From Roseinatronobacter sp052379845 (GTDB lineage: Bacteria; Pseudomonadota; Alphaproteobacteria; Rhodobacterales; Rhodobacteraceae): a stretch of DNA of 64,000 bases. Below are positions 44,876 through 52,521 of this stretch, piece by piece. Position numbers and translations under genes: made by a program. The notes beneath the pieces were generated by a model that saw only the letters and a list, made by a program, of their open reading frames with translations, did not search any database and was not told where the DNA came from. Position 1 is the stretch's first letter; each line of letters starts with the position of its first letter. The stretch lies in the NCBI GenBank assembly GCA_052379845.1, contig JBQTCF010000018.1; one strand, given 5' to 3'.

Positions 44876-45883
44876 TCAGTCGCGGGGGGCGCGCACGCGG
44901 TCCAGAATTTCCGTCCCCGGCAGACCAAGCGCGTCCAGCCGCCGGGCTGTGGCGCGGGCAGGTTCTGCGAAGGCGGCCGAATATTCGGTGATCACGCTGT
45001 CCTCCACGGTATTGAAGGCCACACCCAGTTCTTCACCATAGGCGCGGCCCGCGTCTTCGGACGCTTGTGCCAGTTCATAGGTCGTGGTCGTCAGCCACAG
45101 GATGTTGTCTTCAAACACCTGTTGAATATCCGCAGGCAGCCGCGACCAGACAGCACCATTCATGCCCCGCGAAGGATAGGCCCCCCGGCTATGGGGCAAT
45201 TCGGAGTAGTAGTTGATGACTTCCGCAAAGCTGAGCGAGCGCAGCGCCTCATAAGGTGCGATCACACCGTCCACCACGCCACGTTCCAGCGCGGGATAGG
45301 TGTCTGTCATTGGCATGGTGACCCCTTCAGCGCCAAAACCGGCCAATGCGCTGACATAGTCAACTGCAGACCGGATGCGCAGGCCCTGAAGGTCGCCAAG
45401 CTGCTGGAAGGGGCGGTCGCGCAGCATAAGATGCATGGGCGTGCCTACATTGAAGCCCAGAACCTTGACGCCGTCCATCTCCTCCTCGAACTGGGGGAAA
45501 TCATTCCACAGCTCCAGATACACGTCCAGAACTTCAAGCGCGTCTTCATAGCCATAAAAGAACGATGGCGTGTTGCGCGACAATTCATACCCGGAACTGG
45601 CATAGATCGGCGCGATATAGGCAAGATCGGCCACCCCTGCCGCCAGTTCGTCAATCCCCTCGCGGCTGGTGATCAATGACCGCCCCCAGAAGGGCGTGAT
45701 TTCAACGCGCCCGTCGGTTTGTTCATGAATGCGGTCAATCCATGCCTGATCCGCTTCGCCATAGGGGTGCGTCGGGCCATAGGGCGACGCATAGGTCAGC
45801 CGAAATTCCTGGGCATTTGCCATGCCCAGCCCAAGGATGGTGCAAATTCCACCCGCAAGTGCAGTTCCAGTAAGGTTCGCCAT
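44876..45883 (-). CDS. TRAP transporter substrate-binding protein (DctP family)
   Basis: A 335-residue periplasmic receptor with a signal peptide ending after GLGMANA (about residue 24). The mature protein has the DctP two-domain pattern, including IRSAVDYVSALAGFGAEGVTMP (the region that binds the solute carboxylate, Arg near 170) and LERGVVDGVIAPYEALRS. GAGGAAACG precedes the ATG. Located between three CoA-transferase genes and the two permeases in one operon, it should bind the acid that the operon degrades; the ligand cannot be named from sequence. Confidence 0.92.
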   Translation of the reverse strand: MANLTGTALAGGICTILGLGMANAQEFRLTYASPYGPTHPYGEADQAWIDRIHEQTDGRVEITPFWGRSLITSREGIDELAAGVADLAYIAPIYASSGYELSRNTPSFFYGYEDALEVLDVYLELWNDFPQFEEEMDGVKVLGFNVGTPMHLMLRDRPFQQLGDLQGLRIRSAVDYVSALAGFGAEGVTMPMTDTYPALERGVVDGVIAPYEALRSLSFAEVINYYSELPHSRGAYPSRGMNGAVWSRLPADIQQVFEDNILWLTTTTYELAQASEDAGRAYGEELGVAFNTVEDSVITEYSAAFAEPARATARRLDALGLPGTEILDRVRAPRD

Positions 45884-45909
45884 CGTTTCCTCCCGATTTG
45901 ATGGTTAGG

Positions 45910-47094
45910 TCAAGTGTCGTCTCCGAACGCGCCGGCCGCGGCAAGGGCGGTGATTTCATCCGCCTTCAGCCCCGCCGCGTGCAGGATTTCATCGCGGTTC
46001 TGACCGGGTAACGGGGCCAGATTGCGAAACTGTGCGGGCGTGCCCGTCAGTTTGACAGGCGTTCCGATGTGGCGCAGCTGTTGGCCTGTATCGGATTGCA
46101 CGCGCAGCACCATCCCGCGGTCTATATTATGCGCGTCTGCAAGCGCATCCTGAATGTCATGCACGGCGCTGAACTGGGTTTGGGCGGCGGCAAGCACGTC
46201 CAGCCATTCATCGCGTGTGCGCGTGGCAAATATGCGTTCCAACTCTGTCCGCATTGTTGGCCACGACGTGATGTCATGCTGCAATTGCGCATATTCCGGT
46301 TTTCCCACCGCATCACAGAAGCGCCGCCAATAGCGCGGTTCCATATCTGTGGTCACAATGAATTTCCCGTCTTTCGTGCGCCATAGCCCCATATCCGCGC
46401 GGCGCGTTCCGCGCGGCGGGATGGTGGCAGGGTCAGGATGGCGTGACAGGACATTTACCAGAAGCGCCATGGAACAATCGCTCATGGCGATATCGACATG
46501 CTGGCCGCGACCTGTGCGCGCCCGCGCGGTCAAGGCCGCCAGAATACCAAAAGCCGCATGCGTTCCTGTGACAACATCTGCAACAGGCACCCCCGCGAAG
46601 GATGGTGCATCAGCGTTTTCGCCCATCCGCGACAGCGCACCCGACACGGCCAGCGCAACCGGGTCATGGCCCGGTTTGTCGCGGTAAGGGCCAGTCTGCC
46701 CGCATAAGGTCACGCTGCAATACACCAGCCCCGGATTGACCCGTTCAAGATCGTCAAACCCCAACCCCAACCTGGCAAGAACGCCGGGGCGATAATCCTC
46801 GACCACGACATCGGCATCGCGCGCCAGCCGTTTGACAAGCGCCTGCGCGTCCGGGTTGCCGATATCAAGTTTCATCGATGTCTTGTTGCGCGACAGGATG
46901 TCGTTGTGCCGAATATCGGCGCGCGCGTCCGGCGACAGGCGGTCCCAGCCAAAAACCTTCGCCTGTTTGTCCAACTCGCGCGGGTTTTCAAGACGAATGA
47001 CATCTGCGCCCATGTCGGCAAGCAGCCATGTGCAATACGGCCCCGGCAACAAACGCGAGAAATCCAGCACCTTTATTCCTTGCAGCGCGGTCAT
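45910..47094 (-). CDS. CaiB/BaiF (class III) CoA-transferase, third in tandem
   Basis: A 394-residue class III CoA-transferase, moving CoA between acyl-CoA and a free acid through an aspartyl-anhydride. The catalytic Asp is D173 in GVPVADVVTG, and the R-T-G-R-G-Q-H-V-D strand follows. It overlaps the upstream CoA-transferase by four bases and precedes the TRAP receptor gene by 26, so the enzyme is expected to activate the imported acid. The donor could be succinyl-CoA or an acyl-CoA product of the pathway. Confidence 0.9.
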   Translation of the reverse strand: MTALQGIKVLDFSRLLPGPYCTWLLADMGADVIRLENPRELDKQAKVFGWDRLSPDARADIRHNDILSRNKTSMKLDIGNPDAQALVKRLARDADVVVEDYRPGVLARLGLGFDDLERVNPGLVYCSVTLCGQTGPYRDKPGHDPVALAVSGALSRMGENADAPSFAGVPVADVVTGTHAAFGILAALTARARTGRGQHVDIAMSDCSMALLVNVLSRHPDPATIPPRGTRRADMGLWRTKDGKFIVTTDMEPRYWRRFCDAVGKPEYAQLQHDITSWPTMRTELERIFATRTRDEWLDVLAAAQTQFSAVHDIQDALADAHNIDRGMVLRVQSDTGQQLRHIGTPVKLTGTPAQFRNLAPLPGQNRDEILHAAGLKADEITALAAAGAFGDDT

Positions 47095-48188
47095 TCAAAT
47101 GCCTCCCAGCCGGGAAAGTCGTTCAGCGGCATCTTTGGCAGCAGCGTCCGATCGGGGGCCCGGCCGCCCGCGCCATGGCCGAACAGCGGCCCCGGCAGGC
47201 GTGTTGTGCCTGCATCGGTTGCGATGGGAACGAACAGGCCGCGTTCGGATAAATGGTCACTTTCGCGCACCTCCTCCAGGTCCTGAATGACCGAAAGCCC
47301 CCAGCCCAGTTCAAGCGACCATTGCCCAAGCTGATTTTTGGGATGACGCAAAAAGAACGCTTCCAGAATGCTTTGCCAACGGTCGATCACGTCCTGGGGC
47401 ATGTCAGCGACCAGAATTGCCGCCCAGTCCACTTCTGCCAGTTCGCCTGCCGCATCGTGCTGTTCCAGAACCTTGACGACGGCGCGCATCATGTTCGGGT
47501 TGTCGATCATGGACCATGTCACATACCCGTCAGCGCAGGGCCAGACCTGGCGCACACCCGACTTGCCGCGCACAAGGCGGTTGCCCGTGCGTGTGCCAAT
47601 CCGTCCTGTCCATTCATACATGATGGCTTCGCGGTAATTCGCCAGCGTTGTGGACTGTAGCGCCGACACCTCGACGCGCTGCCCCTGCCCGGTGCGGTGG
47701 CGCGCATGAAGGGCCATCAACCCCGCCGTTGCCACCTGAATTCCTGTCAGCGCATAGGCCTGTTCGCCGGGAAACCGAAGCGGCGGGCGATCTGGGTCGC
47801 CGGTAATATGCATCAGCCCGCTTTGCGCCATCAGCGTCAGGTCTGTGGCCACATGGCCGCTGCGCGGCCCATCCGCACTGTAGGGCCGCGCGATCACATG
47901 GATCAGGCGGTCATTTTCCACCAACAGGTTTTCGGGCAAGACAGCGCCGCGCCTGCGATCCTCCAGAAACATGTCTGCCCCGGCCAGCACCGGAAAAAGC
48001 GACGACATATCATCCGGCCAGCTATAGCGGTGCTTGCCATGGCCCCATGCCAGTTCACGCGCGGGTGTGGCCGTGTCCCTGCGCGATATGCTGATGACCG
48101 TGGCACCCAGTTCCGCCAGCATGCGCCCGCCCAGATCCACCAGACCGTCGGACAGTTCCAGAACACGAATTCCCTGAAGCTGGCTCAT
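47091..48188 (-). CDS. CaiB/BaiF family protein lacking the catalytic Asp, second in tandem
   Basis: A 365-residue class III CoA-transferase homologue, about thirty residues shorter than its neighbours. At the position of the catalytic Asp (A-D-x-x-x-G in active members) it reads AYALTG with Y145, and the early segment that normally binds CoA is shortened. The TGQGQRVEV strand is still present. The protein is probably not catalytic by itself. Heteromeric class III enzymes such as BbsEF are known, so it may be the partner of one adjacent transferase. It overlaps both neighbouring genes by four bases. Confidence 0.85.
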   Translation of the reverse strand: MSQLQGIRVLELSDGLVDLGGRMLAELGATVISISRRDTATPARELAWGHGKHRYSWPDDMSSLFPVLAGADMFLEDRRRGAVLPENLLVENDRLIHVIARPYSADGPRSGHVATDLTLMAQSGLMHITGDPDRPPLRFPGEQAYALTGIQVATAGLMALHARHRTGQGQRVEVSALQSTTLANYREAIMYEWTGRIGTRTGNRLVRGKSGVRQVWPCADGYVTWSMIDNPNMMRAVVKVLEQHDAAGELAEVDWAAILVADMPQDVIDRWQSILEAFFLRHPKNQLGQWSLELGWGLSVIQDLEEVRESDHLSERGLFVPIATDAGTTRLPGPLFGHGAGGRAPDRTLLPKMPLNDFPGWEAFE

Positions 48189-49366
48189 GCGATGACCCCT
48201 TGTGCGTGCAAGTCTTCGACATCGCGCGCGGACATGCCCAGCATGTCACAAAACACGTCCCTGTTATGCGCCCCCAGACAGGGGGCAGCGGTCACACATG
48301 CGGGGGTGTGCGAAAATTTCATCGGCGGGGTGGGCATCATGGACGTGCCCAGAACAGGATGATCCACGGCCACAAAATGGCCCGCCGCGCGCAATTCGGG
48401 GTCTTCGAACACGTCGCGCCCGTCCTGCACCGCTGCCGCCGGCACGCCTGCCGCAGCAAGGTCCGCCAGCAATGTGTCACGGTCCATCAGCGCCGTGGCG
48501 CGGGCAATCTGCTGATCTATGGCATCTGCATGTGTGATGCGGCCCGGTGCGGTGTCAAACGCGGGGTCGCCGGGCAGGTCCAGCACGGCGCAAATGCTGC
48601 GCCACTGCACATCGGTTTCAGCGGCAATCGCAATCCATTTTCCAGCGCCCCGGCAGGGATACACGCCATGCGGGCACATCACGGGGTCCGAATTGCCGGT
48701 TTTGCGGGCCTGCGGTTCGGCAAACAGGTCGGCAATGACATGAACCATCGGTTCAATCTGCGAAATGTCCAGATGCTGCCCCCTGCCCGTCCGCTGGCGG
48801 TATTCCAGCGCCGACAACACGGCCACAGTGGCAAACATGGGCGCGATGACATCGCCATAGGCAAGTGGTGGCATATGGGGGGGCCGGTCCGGCCATCCCG
48901 ACAGCGCGGCATGCCCCGAATGCGCGGCGGCTGAATTGCCATATCCGCGAAACCCCGCCATAGGCCCGCTGCGCCCCGCAACTGACACACTGGCCAGAAT
49001 GATGTCCGGCTTGATCTGGCGCAGGGTATCATAGCCAAGCCCGATGCGTTCCATATAGCCGGGGCCGAAGTTTTCCACCACGACATCGGCCCACAGGACA
49101 AGCTGGCGCGCCAGTTCCACCCCGCGCGGGTCCGACAGGTTCAGCGTCACACTTTTCTTCGAGGTGTTGGATTGCGCGAAAAAGGCCGATCCGTCATGAT
49201 CGTCAGACTTGCCTGCAAAAGGCGGCGAGCGGCGCCCCAGATCAAGCCTGCGCGCCGATTCGATCTTGATGACCATGGCCCCATTGTCGGCCAGATCCTT
49301 TGTGGCCCGTGGTCCGGCACCAACCCAGCTGAAATCAGCTATCTTTACACCGTCTAATGCGCGCAT
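48185..49366 (-). CDS. CaiB/BaiF (class III) CoA-transferase, first in tandem
   Basis: A 393-residue class III CoA-transferase with catalytic Asp D172 in LAYGDVIAPM and the RTGRGQHLDIS strand. The start at 49366 follows a G-rich site; an ATG five codons upstream is weaker. It is the first gene of the leftward operon with two more CaiB genes and the TRAP transporter. Its promoter (-35 TTGAAT, -10 TATGAT) overlaps a MarR-type palindrome at 49394-49410. It lies 56 bases after the dehydratase genes on the same strand. Confidence 0.9.
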   Translation of the reverse strand: MRALDGVKIADFSWVGAGPRATKDLADNGAMVIKIESARRLDLGRRSPPFAGKSDDHDGSAFFAQSNTSKKSVTLNLSDPRGVELARQLVLWADVVVENFGPGYMERIGLGYDTLRQIKPDIILASVSVAGRSGPMAGFRGYGNSAAAHSGHAALSGWPDRPPHMPPLAYGDVIAPMFATVAVLSALEYRQRTGRGQHLDISQIEPMVHVIADLFAEPQARKTGNSDPVMCPHGVYPCRGAGKWIAIAAETDVQWRSICAVLDLPGDPAFDTAPGRITHADAIDQQIARATALMDRDTLLADLAAAGVPAAAVQDGRDVFEDPELRAAGHFVAVDHPVLGTSMMPTPPMKFSHTPACVTAAPCLGAHNRDVFCDMLGMSARDVEDLHAQGVIA

Positions 49367-49393
49367 GTTTCCCCCAAGCAATCCGGCCCCAAC

Positions 49394-49426
49394 GGTTCAT
49401 CATATGAACTATTTAGGGCAATTCAA
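49394..49426 (-). promoter_or_regulatory. Promoter with MarR-type operator, CoA-transferase/TRAP operon
   Basis: On the minus strand TTGAAT (49426-49421), a 16-base spacer and TATGAT (49404-49399) form a good sigma-70 promoter. The -10 box lies inside the palindrome GTTCAT-CAT-ATGAAC (49395-49409; 17-base form 49394-49410 with one outer mismatch). Binding would block RNA polymerase. Same palindrome as at 51813 and 52485. Confidence 0.75.
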
Positions 49427-50679
49427 CGTATTCCGTCCAGCGCCTTGCCGACATGGGCTTGCATGTCCGCGCGGTTCCAGTCGCGCCGGTCCACCATGTC
49501 GGACCAGATTTCGATGACTTTCACACCCGCCGCTTCCAGTGCGCGGCGCGCAAATCCCGACCCATAGCCCGAAAACCTGTCATGGCGTGGTACCAGCATG
49601 ACGGCGGCATCGATCCGGTAGCGCCGCGCCTGTTCAACCAGCCATTCATTCACCCAGGGCGGTTGGTGCAACTGCTCATTCATCAGGGACATGCGCGCGG
49701 CCAGCGCGCGCAGCGGGTCATCCCCGATCTTGCGGATATACCCGTCTGCCGCAAATGGCAGATACATCGACCACACGAACACTGCCCCGTGGGTGTCTTC
49801 GAATGCCGAATAGAAATCCGTATCAAACCAAAGCCCTGCCCCGATCCACATCATGCGGATGCGTTCATCGGGACAGACGGCCTGCCCATTCGCAATCCGG
49901 TCCGCCACTTCATCGCGAAAGGTGGCGGCATGCGCCAAGGCCCAGTCCGACCCGCGGTGCCATTGTGGCACCATGACATTCGGGATCTGTTCGGAAATGC
50001 GCAAGGGCGCTTTGGGTGCTTGCGCGATCATCTGATCAACGTCTTCGAAGATCGATTCCTGCCGGTTTATCGCGTGCATGTATTGGGCGAATTCATCCAT
50101 GTCGAAACGCCTGCCCGTCATCTGTTCCAATGTCGTGATCAGGGTTTTCATTTCCGCGACCATCAGATCCAGCCGGTCCGGGTGATAAAGTTGTTCCCAG
50201 TTGTCGCGCGCCAGTTCCCACCAGCGCGGTGCGGGGTCAGGCACGCCCGGCGCGCTGAGCAGATGCAACGGCGCCCCCGTCGCTTTCGCCCAAAGGGCAA
50301 ATACTTTCTGATGTTCATCAGAACTTTGGCGGGCGCACAGGATGGACGGGGTGGGCAAACCGCCCCATGGCTGGCGCGCGGGGTCGTTATCAAGCGCGGC
50401 GATCAGCGGCAGGCTGGAATAGCGCGGAAGATGGGGGTGAAAGCCCATTTCCGTTGCGCGGTCCAGATAATGCTCGGACAATTGCTTGGCGGCAATGACC
50501 GCAGACCACCATTGATTGGTGACAATCGGCATGCCCATCGCGTGGAACAGTTCATGCGGCGTATCTGCGTTGACGAAGGCGAATTGTTCCCCGCCCTTGA
50601 TGCTTTCGCGCAAGTGCTGCACCCAGTCGCGCTGATAGCTCATCGCGGCCATTGTTGCATTCAGTGGCGTATAGCTCAT
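49423..50679 (-). CDS. 2-hydroxyacyl-CoA dehydratase family protein, subunit 1
   Basis: A 418-residue protein of the 2-hydroxyacyl-CoA dehydratase / benzoyl-CoA reductase (HgdB-like) family. Active members form heterodimers holding Fe-S clusters and dehydrate 2-hydroxyacyl-CoA by a ketyl-radical route after activation by an ATPase (HgdC type). The family layout is visible: PTPSILCARQSSDEHQKVF (C115 at the usual first-half ligand), the Trp-rich middle, and the C-terminal Rossmann half. There are only two cysteines in all (C115, C269), and the C-terminal ligand position, usually a Cys, reads PRHDRF (H366-D367). It overlaps subunit 2 by four bases. Cluster content and activity are therefore uncertain. 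Confidence 0.82.
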   Translation of the reverse strand: MSYTPLNATMAAMSYQRDWVQHLRESIKGGEQFAFVNADTPHELFHAMGMPIVTNQWWSAVIAAKQLSEHYLDRATEMGFHPHLPRYSSLPLIAALDNDPARQPWGGLPTPSILCARQSSDEHQKVFALWAKATGAPLHLLSAPGVPDPAPRWWELARDNWEQLYHPDRLDLMVAEMKTLITTLEQMTGRRFDMDEFAQYMHAINRQESIFEDVDQMIAQAPKAPLRISEQIPNVMVPQWHRGSDWALAHAATFRDEVADRIANGQAVCPDERIRMMWIGAGLWFDTDFYSAFEDTHGAVFVWSMYLPFAADGYIRKIGDDPLRALAARMSLMNEQLHQPPWVNEWLVEQARRYRIDAAVMLVPRHDRFSGYGSGFARRALEAAGVKVIEIWSDMVDRRDWNRADMQAHVGKALDGIR

Positions 50680-51791
50680 ACCAGCCCCCGCTGTTTCAGG
50701 TCTTTTGCCAGAACCGCATCCAGTGCGGCCAGGCGGTGATCTGCGGGAACCGCGTCAACAAAACCCAGGTCCACAAGCGGGATGCCCGCCGCGCCCAGAC
50801 GTTGCTTGATATGCGGCACGTCCCAACCGAACACGTCATCATGTGGATGAAGCTGGCAGATGACCGCGTCACATTGCGCCGCCAGCAAGCGATCTATCAG
50901 CGTGTCGGTGTAGGCATCGGGGGGAACAAGCCTTTGGCAATCGGTATCGGAAGCAGCGGCCTTCAGAATGGCGTCCGGCGTCGCGGTAGCAGGCAAATCC
51001 ACGGGCCAGGCCGCAACCAAAGGCTGCATGTCGCAGACAATCGCGCCATGGGCCTCAATCATATCATAAACGCCTGTCTGCGTGATGGCCGCACCAATCA
51101 GGCCCAGACGGGGGGCCTGTCGGGGCGGTTGCGTGGCCGCACCAAGGGCCGCGCGCAACAGCGCCGCATGCTGTGCCCCCCCCATCCACCGACCCGCCAC
51201 ATGCCACGTCATCGCTGTGCCTGCGCGAACGGGGGCATCCGTGGCAAGACGGCATTGTGTCAGTTCCGAAAGTGCGGTTGCGCGCGCATGTTCGTCCTGA
51301 AGGGCCAGTGACAGGGCATCAGGTGTGGGCGGTGCAATTTCCAGATGCTGCCACAGCGTTTCCAACTGCAGCATGTTGAACCCATGCGCATGGGGCGCAT
51401 GAACAAGGTTCCACAAGATCAGCTTCGGGGTGGCAGGGGCCAGCCCCAGCCGCCGCAATTCAAGCGCGTATTGATACGCGACCAGCGCGGCCGTATCATC
51501 ACGACAAAAGATAATTGCCCGCAGGTCATTGAAACAGCCACAGGCGAAACGGTGCAGAAAGCGCTGCACAGCATGGTCGACAAAGGGTTCGATGCAATCG
51601 GCCACATCCTGCCCGGCATCGGCAGTGTCATCTTGCGGCAGGATATGCAGGCAGGTGACCGGCGCGCCAGTGGCCCGCAAAAGGATTTCGGGGAACCCCT
51701 CGCCGAATATGCCGATCATATCTGTCGAAAGCACTGTGCCGCGCAAGGCAAAGGCGTTTTCCAGCATGTTGGCCGCATCATCTGACGTCAC
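50676..51791 (-). CDS. 2-hydroxyacyl-CoA dehydratase family protein, subunit 2
   Basis: A 371-residue partner of the same family. It keeps cysteines at likely ligand sites in the first half (C84/C86 in FACGCFNDL and C96 in IIFCRDD), and HGAIVCDMQPL in the second. As in subunit 1, the last ligand position lacks the expected Cys and reads HPHDDVFGW (H317-D318). The last helix region PHIKQRLGAAGIPLVDL matches the family end. It is first in a leftward pair with four-base overlap to subunit 1. A MarR-type palindrome lies 22-38 bases upstream of its ATG. No activator ATPase gene is in the window. Confidence 0.8.
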   Translation of the reverse strand: MTSDDAANMLENAFALRGTVLSTDMIGIFGEGFPEILLRATGAPVTCLHILPQDDTADAGQDVADCIEPFVDHAVQRFLHRFACGCFNDLRAIIFCRDDTAALVAYQYALELRRLGLAPATPKLILWNLVHAPHAHGFNMLQLETLWQHLEIAPPTPDALSLALQDEHARATALSELTQCRLATDAPVRAGTAMTWHVAGRWMGGAQHAALLRAALGAATQPPRQAPRLGLIGAAITQTGVYDMIEAHGAIVCDMQPLVAAWPVDLPATATPDAILKAAASDTDCQRLVPPDAYTDTLIDRLLAAQCDAVICQLHPHDDVFGWDVPHIKQRLGAAGIPLVDLGFVDAVPADHRLAALDAVLAKDLKQRGLV

Positions 51792-51812
51792 GTCGCACCC
51801 TTTCGTGATATT

Positions 51813-51849
51813 AGTTCATTAAATGAACTGTTAATGGTGCATGTGTCAA
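51813..51849 (-). promoter_or_regulatory. Promoter region with perfect MarR-type operator, dehydratase genes
   Basis: AGTTCATT-A-AATGAACT (51813-51829) is a perfect 17-base palindrome between the divergent dehydratase and MarR genes. On the minus strand a consensus TTGACA (51849-51844) lies upstream; the -10 falls inside the palindrome, with TTTAAT (51823-51818) the best match though its spacing is long. Confidence 0.75.
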
Positions 51850-51864
51850 TCCCCTTTTCTGCCT

Positions 51865-51892
51865 TTGACAGCGGGGCCGCCCGTTCTATAGG
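51865..51892 (+). promoter_or_regulatory. Promoter of the MarR gene
   Basis: TTGACA (51865-51870), a 16-base spacer and TATAGG (51887-51892), 28 bases before the ATG at 51920. It is separate from the palindrome at 51813-51829, which lies upstream of its -35, so autorepression by simple occlusion is not obvious. Confidence 0.55.
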
Positions 51893-51919
51893 GTCAATGA
51901 AAACCCGAGAGAGGCCCCG

Positions 51920-52444
51920 ATGACTGAACCCGAAGGCGCAGACCCGTCCTGTGTCGATTCAATAAAGCTTGGGCATTTGCGCGAAAACCTGCCGTTTCTG
52001 TCGCGCACGATACGGGCTTTCATCCGCGCTGAGAATGCCGAACATTTTGGCGACATGAACACAGAACATGGGGAAATTGCGACCCTTAGCCTGATCCGCG
52101 AGAATGAAGGCATTTCGCAAAACGACCTGGCGCAGTATATTGTTTTGAAGAAATCCGCTGTGGCCAGCCTGATCAAGAACCTTGAAAAACGCGGACTGGT
52201 GCAGCGGCGCAAGGTTCAAAGCGACCGGCGCTACAACGCCCTTTCGCTGACACCGGCGGGGCTGGCGTGGCATGACCAGTTGATGCAACGCATGGATGCG
52301 CAACACAAGGCCATGCTTGACCCTTTCAGCACAGAGGATCGCGCCGCGCTTCTGGACTTGCTGAACCGCCTGCATCAGCATCTTGCGGCGCGCGCATCAC
52401 AGCGCGCCGCCCCGTCGCCGCAACGTATGACGCTTAAGGACTGA
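51920..52444 (+). CDS. MarR family transcriptional regulator, predicted local regulator
   Basis: A 174-residue MarR protein: dimer helix about 20-45, then SLIRENEGISQNDLAQYIVLKKSAVASLIKNLEKRGLV (helix-turn-helix, recognition helix near 80-92) and the wing SDRRYNALSLTPAG. It sits between divergent catabolic genes, and three copies of one 17-base palindrome flank it, which makes it the likely binder. MarR regulators of acyl-CoA pathways often respond to a CoA-thioester intermediate, so induction by a CoA ester of the imported acid is expected (inference). The CaiB gene follows after 77 bases on the same strand. Confidence 0.9.
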   Translation: MTEPEGADPSCVDSIKLGHLRENLPFLSRTIRAFIRAENAEHFGDMNTEHGEIATLSLIRENEGISQNDLAQYIVLKKSAVASLIKNLEKRGLVQRRKVQSDRRYNALSLTPAGLAWHDQLMQRMDAQHKAMLDPFSTEDRAALLDLLNRLHQHLAARASQRAAPSPQRMTLKD

Positions 52445-52465
52445 TCGCCCTGATCCGCTGGAAAC

Positions 52466-52501
52466 TTGACCCTGCCCCATATAAAGTTCATAACATGAAC
52501 T
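52466..52501 (+). promoter_or_regulatory. Promoter with MarR-type operator, fourth CoA-transferase
   Basis: TTGACC (52466-52471), a 17-base spacer and CATAAC (52489-52494). The -10 lies inside the perfect palindrome AGTTCAT-AAC-ATGAACT (52485-52501), 21-37 bases before the ATG at 52522. Same motif as at 49394 and 51813. Confidence 0.75.
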
Positions 52502-52521
52502 AATTTACACGGAGGGCCATC

